A stretch of 64,000 nucleotides of DNA from positions 1,054,001 through 1,118,000 of the forward strand of contig NZ_CP084265.1 in the NCBI RefSeq assembly GCF_022879595.1. The letters are read 5' to 3'. This DNA is from Caballeronia sp. Lep1P3 (GTDB lineage: Bacteria > Pseudomonadota > Gammaproteobacteria > Burkholderiales > Burkholderiaceae). The notes under the pieces are model-generated. The model ran no database searches, was not told the origin of the DNA, and saw nothing but the letters and a program-made list of their open reading frames with translations. Of the stretch, positions 1 to 11,504 are shown piece after piece (the stretch's first letter is position 1; each line of letters starts with the position of its first letter). Both the position numbers and the translations under genes were made by a program.

Positions 1-642
1 CACCATCATCGCGACCACGTCGGCGGTGTGAAAGCGCTCCTCGATAGCCGATCGGCAGAGGGCGGCGTGCCGGTGTACGGGCCGGCCGGCGAGCCAATCG
101 AGCATCTGACGCAGCGGCTGAAGGGCGGCGACGCCGTGCGTATCGCGCACCCGGCGCTGGAATTTACCGTTATCGACGTGCCGGGCCACACTGCGGGCCA
201 TATCGCGTATTTTCAGGCCGGCGACGCGCGCGGCACGCCGCATCTATTCTGTGGCGACACGCTCTTCGCGAGCGGCTGCGGGCGTCTTTTCGAAGGCACG
301 CCGCAGCAGATGCTGGCATCGCTCGATGCGCTCGCCGCGCTTCCCGATACCACCGATGTCCACTGCGCGCACGAGTACACGCTGTCGAACATTCGGTTCG
401 CGCGCGCTTGCGAGCCGGACAACGCCGCACTCGTCCGCTGGGACGACGAGGCGCACGCGCTGCGCGCCGCCGGCAAACCGACCGTGCCCACGACGATCCG
501 CCACGAAAAGGCCGTAAATCCCTTCTTGCGCGTCGAACGGCCCGCAATTCAGGCGACGCTTTCGTCGCAATTCGGCGAGCCGGTCAAAGGCCGCCTCGAT
601 GCGTTCCGGCTGATGCGAGGATGGAAAGACACGTTCCGGTGA
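1..642 (+). CDS. gloB: Hydroxyacylglutathione hydrolase (glyoxalase II), 5' partial
   Basis: Hydrolyses S-lactoylglutathione to lactate and glutathione, the second step of cytosolic methylglyoxal detoxification. The window opens exactly on the metal-binding motif (HHHRDH, residues 1-6 of the visible part), the H-x-H-x-D-H signature of the metallo-beta-lactamase fold. Further ligands are visible: the His of GHTAGH, the Asp of FCGDTLF and the His of CAHEYT. The C-terminal glyoxalase II extension is present and ends in RGWKDTFR. 213 residues are visible; the family is about 260, so roughly the first 50 codons lie outside the window. Family assignment is firm. Confidence 0.93.
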   Translation, partial: HHHRDHVGGVKALLDSRSAEGGVPVYGPAGEPIEHLTQRLKGGDAVRIAHPALEFTVIDVPGHTAGHIAYFQAGDARGTPHLFCGDTLFASGCGRLFEGTPQQMLASLDALAALPDTTDVHCAHEYTLSNIRFARACEPDNAALVRWDDEAHALRAAGKPTVPTTIRHEKAVNPFLRVERPAIQATLSSQFGEPVKGRLDAFRLMRGWKDTFR

Positions 643-728
643 GCGGCCAAACTTGCCGCGAACTTAATCCGATACTTGAGAAACGCCGTTAGATGCAGGA
701 TTTTGCAGGGGTTTTACGCGCGTTCTTA

Positions 729-757
729 TTGACGTCCCAAGTGCGGTTCCGTACTAT
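729..757 (+). promoter_or_regulatory. Sigma70-type promoter of mltD
   Basis: TTGACG at 729-734 and TACTAT at 752-757 are separated by 17 bp, close to the sigma70 consensus. The predicted start of transcription (about 764) lies 39 nt before the mltD ATG. The 160-bp gap after gloB contains nothing else I can identify. Confidence 0.7.
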
Positions 758-802
758 CGGCTCCAAATTTCCAAGCTTTATCTTTTGGAAGCCGAGACGT
801 TC

Positions 803-2455
803 ATGCGACTAACACTTAGCGCGCTATCCGTCCTTACGCTGGCCGCCTGTGCCAGCCAGGGTCCGACAGCGCCAGCCTCCAATACAACCGCCGCCGCTCC
901 TACCGCCGCCTCGCAGCAAGAAGTCGCCGACACGATCCGCCGCACCGCAGCCGCCAAGGAAACCATCGACGTCGACAAGACGCCCGTCACTTCGCTCGCG
1001 GGGTCGGCCGATCTCTGGAGCCGCATCCGCAACGGTTTTCAGATTCCCGACCTGCAAAGCGATCTCGTCGACATGCAGGTGAACTGGTACGCGCAGCGTC
1101 CCGACTACGTCGAGCGCATGACCACGCGCTCGCAGAAGTACCTGTATCACATCGTCGAGGAACTCGAGCAGCGCCATATGCCCACGGAACTGGCGCTTTT
1201 GCCGTTTATCGAGTCGGCGTACAACCCGCAGGCGCTGTCGGTGGCGAAAGCGGCTGGCATGTGGCAGTTCGTGCCCGGCACCGGCCGCGATTACAACCTC
1301 AAGCAGAACATGTGGCAGGACGAGCGGCGCGACGTGCTGGCATCGACCTCCGCCGCGCTCGATTACCTTTCGCGCCTGCACGACATGTTCGGCGACTGGC
1401 ATCTCGCGCTCGCCGCGTACAACTGGGGCGAGGGCAACGTGCAGCGCGCCATCGCGCGCAACGAGGCGGCCGGCTTGCCGACGGATTACGAAAGCCTGCG
1501 CATGCCCAACGAGACGCGCAACTACGTCCCGAAGCTGCAGGCGGTGAAGAACATCGTCTCGAATCCGCAGCAATACGGCCTCGCGCTGCCGGATATTCCG
1601 AATCACCCGTATTTCGTCACGGTCACGACCGCGCGGGACATCGACGTGACCATGGCCGCGAGGCTCGCCGGCATGAGCGTCGAGGAGTTCCGGTCGCTCA
1701 ATCCGTCGTTCGCGAAGCCAGTCATTCTCGGCGCAACGAATCCCCAGATCCTGCTGCCGTTCGACAACGCCGCGACGTTCCAGCGCAATCTCAGCTCGTA
1801 CACCGGCGCGCTGTCGTCGTGGACCACGTACACGGTCACGGAACGCGCGCGGCCCGCGGCGATCGCCGAGAAAATCGGTGTCGACGCGGACACGCTGATG
1901 TCGGTCAATCGCATTCCGGCGGGCATGCGCCTGAAACCCGGCTCGACCATCGTCGTGCCGCGCACGGATGACGACGACGAAGACATCAGCGCCGACGTCG
2001 CCGCGAACGCGATGCTCGCCGTCGAGCGCGACGTGCCGGACACGCGCAAGATGGCCATCCGCGTGCGCCGCAAGCAGTCGATCGCGACGCTCGCGGACCG
2101 CTACGACGTGTCCGTCGCGCAGGTTCGGGCGTGGAATCACACGCATCGCGACACGTTCATGCCCGGCCAGGTCGTCGTGCTCCATGTGCCGTATGGACGT
2201 CCGGTGCCGGCGGAGCCAGGTCCGGTGCGCGTCGAAACGGTGGCGGCGTCGAGCCATTCGTCGGGCGGCGTGACCAGAATCGGCACGCGTGTGACGGCCA
2301 AGACGCCGCACGGCAAGGCGCCGGGCCACACGCTCACGCGCGTGTCGGCGTCCATTCCGGTAAAACCGGCGACGTCGGCGAAACCGGTTGCGGTCGCGAA
2401 GACCGTCAAGCCTGCCGCGCCGCATGCGGCGAGCGCGAAGAGCAAAAAGAAGTAA
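803..2455 (+). CDS. mltD: Membrane-bound lytic murein transglycosylase D
   Basis: Outer-membrane lipoprotein that cleaves the MurNAc-GlcNAc bond of peptidoglycan. The 550-residue product starts at ATG 803; an upstream in-frame TTG (785) would push the lipobox away from the N-terminus. Residues 1-16 form a lipoprotein signal ending in LAAC (Cys16). The SLT domain follows, with catalytic Glu137 in the FIESAYNP motif and the GMWQF segment behind it. Downstream are LysM-like repeats near residues 267-305, 342-388 and 417-460, then a low-complexity Lys/Ala/Pro tail ending in KSKKK. It has its own promoter and a strong terminator, so it is probably monocistronic. Confidence 0.92.
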   Translation: MRLTLSALSVLTLAACASQGPTAPASNTTAAAPTAASQQEVADTIRRTAAAKETIDVDKTPVTSLAGSADLWSRIRNGFQIPDLQSDLVDMQVNWYAQRPDYVERMTTRSQKYLYHIVEELEQRHMPTELALLPFIESAYNPQALSVAKAAGMWQFVPGTGRDYNLKQNMWQDERRDVLASTSAALDYLSRLHDMFGDWHLALAAYNWGEGNVQRAIARNEAAGLPTDYESLRMPNETRNYVPKLQAVKNIVSNPQQYGLALPDIPNHPYFVTVTTARDIDVTMAARLAGMSVEEFRSLNPSFAKPVILGATNPQILLPFDNAATFQRNLSSYTGALSSWTTYTVTERARPAAIAEKIGVDADTLMSVNRIPAGMRLKPGSTIVVPRTDDDDEDISADVAANAMLAVERDVPDTRKMAIRVRRKQSIATLADRYDVSVAQVRAWNHTHRDTFMPGQVVVLHVPYGRPVPAEPGPVRVETVAASSHSSGGVTRIGTRVTAKTPHGKAPGHTLTRVSASIPVKPATSAKPVAVAKTVKPAAPHAASAKSKKK

Positions 2456-2484
2456 GCGCGCGACGCCTTCGGATGTTTTATCCG

Positions 2485-2510
2485 CGCCGTCACCAAGGTG
2501 ACGGCGTTTT
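2485..2510 (+). terminator. Rho-independent terminator of mltD
   Basis: A 10-bp perfect inverted repeat (2485-2494 and 2497-2506) is followed directly by TTTT at 2507-2510, 30 nt after the mltD stop. Confidence 0.85.
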
Positions 2511-2568
2511 CATTTGGCCGCGCGGTTAAACTGGCGTCTCAAAAGAATCGGACAAGCTCCAGAACCGC

Positions 2569-3801
2569 ATGCCGTCCTCCGTTCGCTTTCGCGTATTCTT
2601 CCTGTTCGCCGCCGGATATTTCGTCTCTTACGTGTTCCGAGGCGTCAATCTGGGCTTCGCGCCGCTCATCACGCACGACCTCGGCATGTCGGCCGCGGAC
2701 CTCGGCCTTCTGACGTCGCTCTATTTCATCGGCTTTGCGGTGGCGCAGATTCCCGTCGGCGTGCTGCTCGATCACTTCGGTCCGCGTCCGGTGACGGCCG
2801 GCATGCTCGTGTTCGCGGCGGCGGGCATCTGGACGTTCGGCGCGTCGCATGGGCTCGCGGGCCTCATGGTCGGACGGTTGCTGATCGGCATCGGCGTCTC
2901 CGTGTGCCTGAGCGCGGCGTTCAAGGCTTCGGCGCAGCATTTTCCGGTGGCGCGGCTCCCGCTCGTCAATGGCTTCACGATGGCCGTCGGCGGGCTGGGC
3001 GGCGTTGTCGTCGGTTCGCCGCTGGCATCGCTGCTGCACGTGACGACGTGGCGGCAGGTTTCCTTCGGCCTCGGCATGTTCACGCTCGTCGTCGCGGCGG
3101 CGATCGGTCTGTTCGCTCCGCGCAAGTCCGATGCGGGTCATCGGGCCGACGTCATCAGTCAGTTCAAGGGGACGTGGCATATCCTGAAAAGCGGCGCGTT
3201 CTGGAAAATCGCGTCGTTCTCCGTCGTGACGCAAGGCGTGTTCTACGCGATGCAATCGCTGTGGATTCGCCCTTATCTGCTCGATGTCATGAATCTCACG
3301 CCCGAGCATGCCGCGGGGCTCGTCTCGGTGCTGGGCTTCGCGATGATGTTCGGCTGCGTCGGCTTCGGCGCGGCGGCGCGCGGCATGGAGCGGCGGGGCG
3401 TCCCGGTGTATGCGTTCTGCGGCGTCGGCATGGCGCTTTACGTCGTGGTCCAAGTGCTCATGGTGCTGCGCGTGCCCCTTCCGCCCGCGATCCTGCTCGC
3501 CGCGTATGGCTTCTTCGGCGGCACAGGCATCCTGAGTTATGCGGTGATGGCCGAATACTTCCCGTCGCACATGATCGGGCGCGCCAGCACGACGCTCACG
3601 CTCGTGATCTTCGTGCTCATCTTCGGCTTTCAGGTGGGCGTCGGCGCGATGCTTTCCCAATGGCCGCCCGAAGGCGGGCATTACCCGGCGGTCGCGCATG
3701 TGACGGTGTGGGCGCTGCTGATCGCGTTGCAGGCCGCGAGCGCGGTCTGGTATGTGTTGCCGAGCCGGGCGCTGCAAAAGACGGAGCGCGCCGCGTCCTG
3801 A
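2569..3801 (+). CDS. MFS transporter, substrate unknown
   Basis: A 410-residue integral membrane protein with about 12 hydrophobic segments and the major facilitator architecture. An MFS motif-A-like segment (GVLLDHFGPRPV) lies in the first cytoplasmic loop at about residues 64-75. The start ATG follows the mltD terminator by 58 nt. The next gene, carA, is unrelated and has its own promoter, so this is likely a single-gene unit. Nothing in the sequence or the neighbours identifies the substrate. Confidence 0.85.
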   Translation: MPSSVRFRVFFLFAAGYFVSYVFRGVNLGFAPLITHDLGMSAADLGLLTSLYFIGFAVAQIPVGVLLDHFGPRPVTAGMLVFAAAGIWTFGASHGLAGLMVGRLLIGIGVSVCLSAAFKASAQHFPVARLPLVNGFTMAVGGLGGVVVGSPLASLLHVTTWRQVSFGLGMFTLVVAAAIGLFAPRKSDAGHRADVISQFKGTWHILKSGAFWKIASFSVVTQGVFYAMQSLWIRPYLLDVMNLTPEHAAGLVSVLGFAMMFGCVGFGAAARGMERRGVPVYAFCGVGMALYVVVQVLMVLRVPLPPAILLAAYGFFGGTGILSYAVMAEYFPSHMIGRASTTLTLVIFVLIFGFQVGVGAMLSQWPPEGGHYPAVAHVTVWALLIALQAASAVWYVLPSRALQKTERAAS

Positions 3802-3841
3802 TTAGGAACGATTCTTGGCAGCAAGCAGACGTTTCCCAAAT

Positions 3842-3870
3842 TTGGAGAAATTGCGGGTTCGGGCTATAAT
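3842..3870 (+). promoter_or_regulatory. carAB promoter
   Basis: TTGGAG at 3842-3847 and a perfect TATAAT at 3865-3870 with 17-bp spacing. The expected transcription start (about 3877) leaves a leader of about 262 nt before the carA start codon. The 337-bp gap between the MFS gene and carA holds this promoter and the leader ORF at 3938-4066. Confidence 0.75.
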
Positions 3871-3937
3871 TCGAAGGTTTGAGCATATCAACCCCGCACC
3901 CTAGCGCCTACCTCCCATTCACCGTCGTTCGCTGCGC

Positions 3938-4066
3938 ATGGCAGCGCGCGCCGCACGCCGCCAGTCGTCCGCTTCGAGACCCGCTTGCACCACGCAAGTG
4001 AGCCGGTTCGAGCCGCGATGCCCGCCTGTGAGCCGCCGCCATCGTGCAAAGGAAGCCCGCGCTTGA
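3938..4066 (+). CDS. Possible Arg-rich leader peptide of carAB (42 codons)
   Basis: A short ORF lies wholly inside the predicted carAB leader, ending 72 nt before carA. It encodes 42 residues of which 10 are arginine (positions 4, 7, 8, 14, 23, 27, 33, 34, 36, 41). CarAB makes carbamoyl phosphate for arginine and pyrimidine synthesis, so an arginine-responsive leader is an attractive idea. I see no good Shine-Dalgarno sequence before its ATG, and GC-rich frames are often Arg-rich by chance. Speculative. Confidence 0.3.
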   Translation: MAARAARRQSSASRPACTTQVSRFEPRCPPVSRRHRAKEARA

Positions 4067-4138
4067 TCGAGCGGCGGGACACAAGCCTGAATTTCGGACA
4101 GACAGGTCGGTAACAGGGTGTTCCCCAAGGAGCTTCCC

Positions 4139-5281
4139 GTGTTGCCGTCATTCTCCCCAGCACTTCTCGCACTTGCCGACGGCACGGTCTTTCGTGGTCA
4201 TTCCATCGGCGCGGCCGGTTCGACGATCGGCGAAGTGGTGTTCAACACCGCCATCACCGGCTATCAGGAAATCCTGACCGATCCGAGCTACGCCCAGCAG
4301 ATCGTCACGCTGACCTATCCGCATATCGGCAATGTCGGCGTCAACGCCGAAGACGTCGAAGCCACCAAAGTCCATGCCGCCGGCCTCATCATCCGCGATT
4401 TGCCGGTGCTTGCCTCCAATTTCCGTTCCGAGCAGACGCTCTCCGACTATCTGAAGGCGCAAGGCATTTGCGCGATTGCGGGCATCGACACGCGCAAGCT
4501 CACGCGCCTGTTGCGCGACAAGGGCGCGCAGAACGGCTGCATTCTCGCCGGCAGCGACGACGAAGCCGAAGCGCTGCGTCTCGCGCGCTCGTTCCCGGGT
4601 CTCGCCGGCATGGACCTCGCGAAGGTCGTGTCGACGCAAGACCGCTATGAATGGACGCAGCGCGAATGGCGCCTCGAAAGCGGCTACGGCAAGCAGGAAG
4701 CGCCGAAATTCCGCGTCGTCGCGTTCGATTACGGCGTCAAGTTCAACATTCTGCGAATGCTTGCGGAGCGCGGTTGCCATGTGACCGTGCTGCCCGCTCA
4801 AGCAACCGCCGCCGACGCGCTCGCGCTCAATCCCGATGGCGTCTTCCTCTCGAACGGCCCCGGCGATCCGGAACCGTGCGACTACGCGATCGCGGCGACT
4901 AAAGAGTTCATCGCGAAAGGCATTCCCACGTTCGGCATCTGCCTCGGGCATCAGATCATGGGCCTCGCCGTCGGCGCGAAGACCGCGAAGATGAAAACCG
5001 GGCACCACGGCGCGAATCATCCGGTGAAGGACATGGAAGACGGCCGCGTCGTCATTACGTCGCAGAACCACGGTTTTGCGGTCGATGCCGCCACGCTGCC
5101 CGCGAACGCCAAGGTCACGCACGTCTCGCTCTTCGACGGCACGCTGCAAGGCTTCGCGCTCACCGACAAGCCGGCGTTCTGCTTCCAGGGCCATCCGGAA
5201 GCGTCGCCGGGCCCGCACGACATCGCGTATCTGTTCGACCGCTTCATCAAGCTGATGGAGACGGCGAAGGTCGCCGCTTAA
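4139..5281 (+). CDS. carA: Carbamoyl phosphate synthase small subunit
   Basis: Glutaminase subunit that delivers ammonia from glutamine to CarB for carbamoyl phosphate synthesis. The GTG at 4139 is chosen because AAGGAG (4127-4132) sits 6 nt upstream and the product (380 residues, beginning [14 protein letters not shown]) matches family length. The CPSase small-chain N-domain is followed by a class I glutamine amidotransferase domain with the nucleophile Cys in FGICLGHQ and the catalytic His/Glu in GHPEASPG. carB starts 20 nt downstream, so the two form an operon. Confidence 0.96.
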   Translation: MLPSFSPALLALADGTVFRGHSIGAAGSTIGEVVFNTAITGYQEILTDPSYAQQIVTLTYPHIGNVGVNAEDVEATKVHAAGLIIRDLPVLASNFRSEQTLSDYLKAQGICAIAGIDTRKLTRLLRDKGAQNGCILAGSDDEAEALRLARSFPGLAGMDLAKVVSTQDRYEWTQREWRLESGYGKQEAPKFRVVAFDYGVKFNILRMLAERGCHVTVLPAQATAADALALNPDGVFLSNGPGDPEPCDYAIAATKEFIAKGIPTFGICLGHQIMGLAVGAKTAKMKTGHHGANHPVKDMEDGRVVITSQNHGFAVDAATLPANAKVTHVSLFDGTLQGFALTDKPAFCFQGHPEASPGPHDIAYLFDRFIKLMETAKVAA

Positions 5282-5301
5282 AGAACACATAGAGAGCAGT
5301 T

Positions 5302-8556
<3,255 letters not shown>

Positions 8557-8586
8557 GGCTTCGATTACTGGTCTAAGCATCACGAG

Positions 8587-8647
8587 CCGCGGTTAAGCGG
8601 TATCTCCTTTCGTATAGGGAGATGCGCTTAACCGCGGTAATTTTTTT
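8587..8647 (+). terminator. Strong intrinsic terminator between carB and greA
   Basis: A 13-bp perfect inverted repeat (8587-8599 with 8625-8637) is extended inward by a further 6 bp (8602-8607 with 8618-8623), leaving a 10-nt loop. After a TAA spacer a run of seven T follows (8641-8647). The T-run ends only 25 nt before the greA ATG, so it lies either downstream of carB alone or inside the greA leader. Confidence 0.9.
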
Positions 8648-8672
8648 GGACGTTTTTGTTTCCGGGTTGTCT

Positions 8673-9149
8673 ATGAGCACGATTCCCTTGACGAAGCGCG
8701 GCGCGGAGTTGCTGCGCGACGAATTGCAACGCCTAAAGGCTGTCGAGCGTCCGGCGGTCATCAATGCGATCGCCGAAGCGCGCGCGCAGGGCGACCTCTC
8801 TGAAAACGCGGAGTACGATGCCGCGAAGGAAAAGCAGGGCTTCATCGAGGGCCGCATCGCGGAACTCGAATCGAAGCTGGCCGCAGCCCAGGTCATCGAC
8901 CCGACGACGGTCGAAGCCGATGGCCGCGTCGTTTTCGGCGCAACGGTCGAACTGGAAGATCTGGAGTCCGGCGACACGGTCACGTATCAGATCGTCGGCG
9001 ATGACGAAGCCGATATCGACCACGGTCTCATTTCCGTCAGCTCGCCGATCGCGCGCGCACTGATCTCGAAGACCGAGGGCGACGTCGCGTCCGTGCAGGC
9101 GCCGAGCGGCGCGCGCGAGTACGAAATCATCGCTGTCCGTTACGTCTGA
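8673..9149 (+). CDS. greA: Transcription elongation factor GreA
   Basis: Binds the RNA polymerase secondary channel and stimulates cleavage of backtracked transcripts. The 158-residue product starts [18 protein letters not shown], like other GreA proteins; an in-frame ATG at 8622 lies inside the terminator stem and is rejected. The N-terminal coiled-coil carries the acidic tip motif ([12 protein letters not shown]) with the key Asp/Glu, and the C-terminal FKBP-like domain follows. The Shine-Dalgarno region is weak. Its start sits just past a terminator, suggesting attenuation. Confidence 0.95.
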   Translation: MSTIPLTKRGAELLRDELQRLKAVERPAVINAIAEARAQGDLSENAEYDAAKEKQGFIEGRIAELESKLAAAQVIDPTTVEADGRVVFGATVELEDLESGDTVTYQIVGDDEADIDHGLISVSSPIARALISKTEGDVASVQAPSGAREYEIIAVRYV

Positions 9150-9664
9150 TGGCTCACCGGCTCTTTCGCTTCGTCGCGATGATCTGGGTCGGCAGTCTGC
9201 TGACGCTCGGCCTCGTCGCGGCGCCCGTGCTCTTCTCCATGCTGGATCGCGCGCTGGCCGGATCGGTCGCGGCGCAGTACTTCCGCATCGAGGCGTTCGT
9301 CGGTGTGGTTAGCGCGCTGGTTCTGATTCTGATCTGCAATCGCTTCGTGAAGAGCGGCATTGCCGACTACAAGCGCGTTCGGTGGATGGTCGCGGTGATG
9401 CTCGTATGCGTGCTGCTCGGCTACTTTGCGTTGCAGCCGTTCATGAATTCGCTGCGCATGGCGGCGCAGGAAGCCGGCACCGATCTCGCCAATTCGCCGT
9501 ATGCGAGCCGGTTCGGCATTCTGCATGGCATATCGACCGCGATTTATCTGGTCGAGTGCCTGTTCGGGATCGCGCTCGTATGGCGTCTTCCGGGTCAGGC
9601 GCCGGCCAAGATCGTGCCGAAGAACAAGTCGGCGAAGATGGCCGCCAAGCGCGCGCGCAGTTGA
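9149..9664 (+). CDS. DUF4149 membrane protein
   Basis: A 171-residue protein with four predicted transmembrane segments (about residues 8-28, 46-66, 78-96, 128-150) and a Lys/Arg-rich tail. The ATG overlaps the greA stop (TGATGG), so the two are translationally coupled. It resembles the DUF4149 family often found next to greA in beta-proteobacteria; no function is established. Confidence 0.8.
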   Translation: MAHRLFRFVAMIWVGSLLTLGLVAAPVLFSMLDRALAGSVAAQYFRIEAFVGVVSALVLILICNRFVKSGIADYKRVRWMVAVMLVCVLLGYFALQPFMNSLRMAAQEAGTDLANSPYASRFGILHGISTAIYLVECLFGIALVWRLPGQAPAKIVPKNKSAKMAAKRARS

Positions 9665-9673
9665 TCCCTGCTG

Positions 9674-9714
9674 GATGCGGCGCGGACGTTTCGGTTTCAC
9701 GTCCGCGCCGCATC
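9674..9714. terminator. Hairpin between convergent genes
   Basis: A perfect 16-bp inverted repeat (9674-9689 with 9699-9714) with a 9-nt loop lies between the stop codons of the DUF4149 gene and yhbY. There is no long T-run on either side, but position and stem strength suit a bidirectional terminator. Confidence 0.65.
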
Positions 9715-9716
9715 GA

Positions 9717-10256
9717 TCATTTCACGGTCTGGTGCTGGCGCTTGGAACTCGCCTGGCGCTTCTTCGCGCGCTTCACGTTGCCGCCCGCGGTCACGCGCTC
9801 GTTACCCAGCACTTTCAGCGTCTGCTTCTTGGGCTTCTTGAAGGCTGGCGCATCGCGCGAAATCTTCACCGCCTTGACGATGCGCGGCGCCGCGCCCTTC
9901 GCGGGACGGTCGGCGGCTTCGGCGGCGCTGGGCGGCATCGTGCTGCGCGTGCGCGTTGCGCGGCCCTTGGCCGGTGCGGCGCCCTCGGGTCGCCAGATGA
10001 CGAGCAGCTTGCCGATATGCTGAATCGGCGCGGCGTTCAGGCGATCGCAGATTTCTTCGTAGATGGCGATGCGCGCTTCGCGATCGTCGCCGAACACGCG
10101 AATCTTGATGAGCTGGTGCGCTTCCAGGTGCACGCCGATTTCGTTCAGCACGGCATCCGTGAGACCCTCCGCGCCGACGAGCACGACGGGCTTGAGTGCG
10201 TGGGCCTCCGAGCGATGTTCGGAGCGCTGGGCAGGGGAGAGTTCAAGAGCTGGCAT
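9717..10256 (-). CDS. yhbY: YhbY-type CRM-domain RNA-binding protein
   Basis: A 179-residue protein. Residues 1-97 form a CRM (CRS1-YhbY) domain, a small KH-like fold that associates with pre-50S ribosomal particles. The GxxG-type loop is read here as VGAEGL. The rest is an Ala/Lys/Arg-rich, probably disordered tail (about 80 residues, ending in QHQTVK) that is absent from the 97-residue E. coli protein but is basic enough to help RNA binding. Divergent from rlmE, another 50S factor, as in many beta- and gamma-proteobacteria. Confidence 0.88.
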   Translation of the reverse strand: MPALELSPAQRSEHRSEAHALKPVVLVGAEGLTDAVLNEIGVHLEAHQLIKIRVFGDDREARIAIYEEICDRLNAAPIQHIGKLLVIWRPEGAAPAKGRATRTRSTMPPSAAEAADRPAKGAAPRIVKAVKISRDAPAFKKPKKQTLKVLGNERVTAGGNVKRAKKRQASSKRQHQTVK

Positions 10257-10656
10257 GAGAAATTTGGGACTCGACTAAAATGGGCGGCGCAACGGCGTTT
10301 TGAGCGCCAAAGGCGGCGCGCCGAAGCGCGGAGGGCAGAAAAGCCCGGCGACGCGGCGCCAGGGCGATGCCTGAAACGGCGCGTGCCCGGCGATGGCCGG
10401 CTTTGGCCCGCGAGATTGGACTCGACCGCCGCCATAAACAAAATAGGCCGGAGACGCGATTGCCGGGCGCATTCGAGCACCCGCGGAAACGTTCCGGCCG
10501 ACAAGACGCGTATTATCCGCTAAAAGCCGCGCGCGTTGCAGCAAGATTGCGCGCGCAACGCTGGCTTGACACACAACGAAGCGCGCCGATGCGCATTCGG
10601 CGCGTCACCGAAATACCTTCCGAAGCGCGCAGGCGCGCAGCATGAGTTCAGTTTGA
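10257..10656. other. Divergent intergenic region yhbY / rlmE
   Basis: 400 bp with no gene I can support. It must carry both outward promoters. TATTAT at 10511-10516 is the only -10-like hexamer I noticed facing rlmE, and it lacks a convincing -35. Reading frames here have shifted-frame codon use. Confidence 0.4.
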
Positions 10657-11331
10657 ATGGCAAAGAATCGCTTCAATCATTCGTGGTTGCATGACCACAT
10701 CAACGACCCTTACGTGAAAATGGCGCAGCGCGAGGGTTATCGCGCGCGCGCGGCGTACAAGCTCAAGGAGATCGACGAGCTGGACAAGCTCATCCGACCG
10801 GGGCAGGTCATCGTCGATCTGGGTTCGACGCCGGGGAGCTGGAGCCAGTACGCGCGCAATAAGCTCGCCCAAAGCCCGAAGCGCGATGCGGATCGGCAGG
10901 GCGGCATCGACGGCACGATCATCGCGCTCGACATTCTGCCGATGGAGCCGATCGCCGATGTCACGTTCATCCAGGGCGACTTCCGCGAGGACGCCGTGCT
11001 CGCTCAACTCGGCGAAATCGTCGGCGATCGTCAGGTGGACCTTGTAATCTCGGACATGGCCCCCAACCTCTCCGGCGTGGCAAGTGCGGATGCGGCGCGG
11101 ATCGAGCATCTTTGCGACCTGGCGCTGGAATTCGCGCAGACCCATCTGAAACCGGAGGGCGCGCTGCTAGTCAAATGTTTTCACGGCAGCGGTTATAGCC
11201 AGATCGTCGAGAAGTTCAAGCACCAGTTCAAAGTGGTGGCGCCGCGCAAGCCCAAGGCGTCTCGGGACAAATCGTCCGAGACTTTTATCCTCGGGCGGCG
11301 GCTCAAACATCCGGCTGCGGGACCCGCTTAA
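10657..11331 (+). CDS. rlmE: 23S rRNA (uridine-2552-2'-O)-methyltransferase
   Basis: Methylates the ribose of U2552 in the A-loop of 23S rRNA, a late 50S assembly step. The 224-residue protein has the SAM-binding glycine motif ([12 protein letters not shown], about residues 46-57) and the K-D-K-E tetrad of the FtsJ family: Lys in AAYKLKEID, Asp in VISDMAPN, Lys in LLVKCFHG and a later Glu. The C-terminal [11 protein letters not shown] segment is conserved. It precedes ftsH, the usual rlmE-ftsH pairing. Confidence 0.95.
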   Translation: MAKNRFNHSWLHDHINDPYVKMAQREGYRARAAYKLKEIDELDKLIRPGQVIVDLGSTPGSWSQYARNKLAQSPKRDADRQGGIDGTIIALDILPMEPIADVTFIQGDFREDAVLAQLGEIVGDRQVDLVISDMAPNLSGVASADAARIEHLCDLALEFAQTHLKPEGALLVKCFHGSGYSQIVEKFKHQFKVVAPRKPKASRDKSSETFILGRRLKHPAAGPA

Positions 11332-11504
11332 ACAAGGTCGGCGAAAATCGGCGATATTTTCGCGGAATATGCCGAAAAAAGACCATCTGCCGCTATTTAA
11401 GCGGTAGAGAAACCTTATGGCAGGGGTTAGCCGTCTGGATTAGAATGCTTTGGTGGCGCCGCAAGGTTTATGTAGGCGCCCGTCAATGAGTGAGGAGTGG
11501 TGCT

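Noticed and set aside
8622..8672. Earlier in-frame ATG for greA
   Set aside because: It lies inside the terminator stem and gives an extension absent from GreA proteins.
11336..11376. Inverted repeat after rlmE as a terminator
   Set aside because: The stem has a bulge and is followed by A rather than T on the plus strand, so it does not look like an intrinsic terminator for rlmE.
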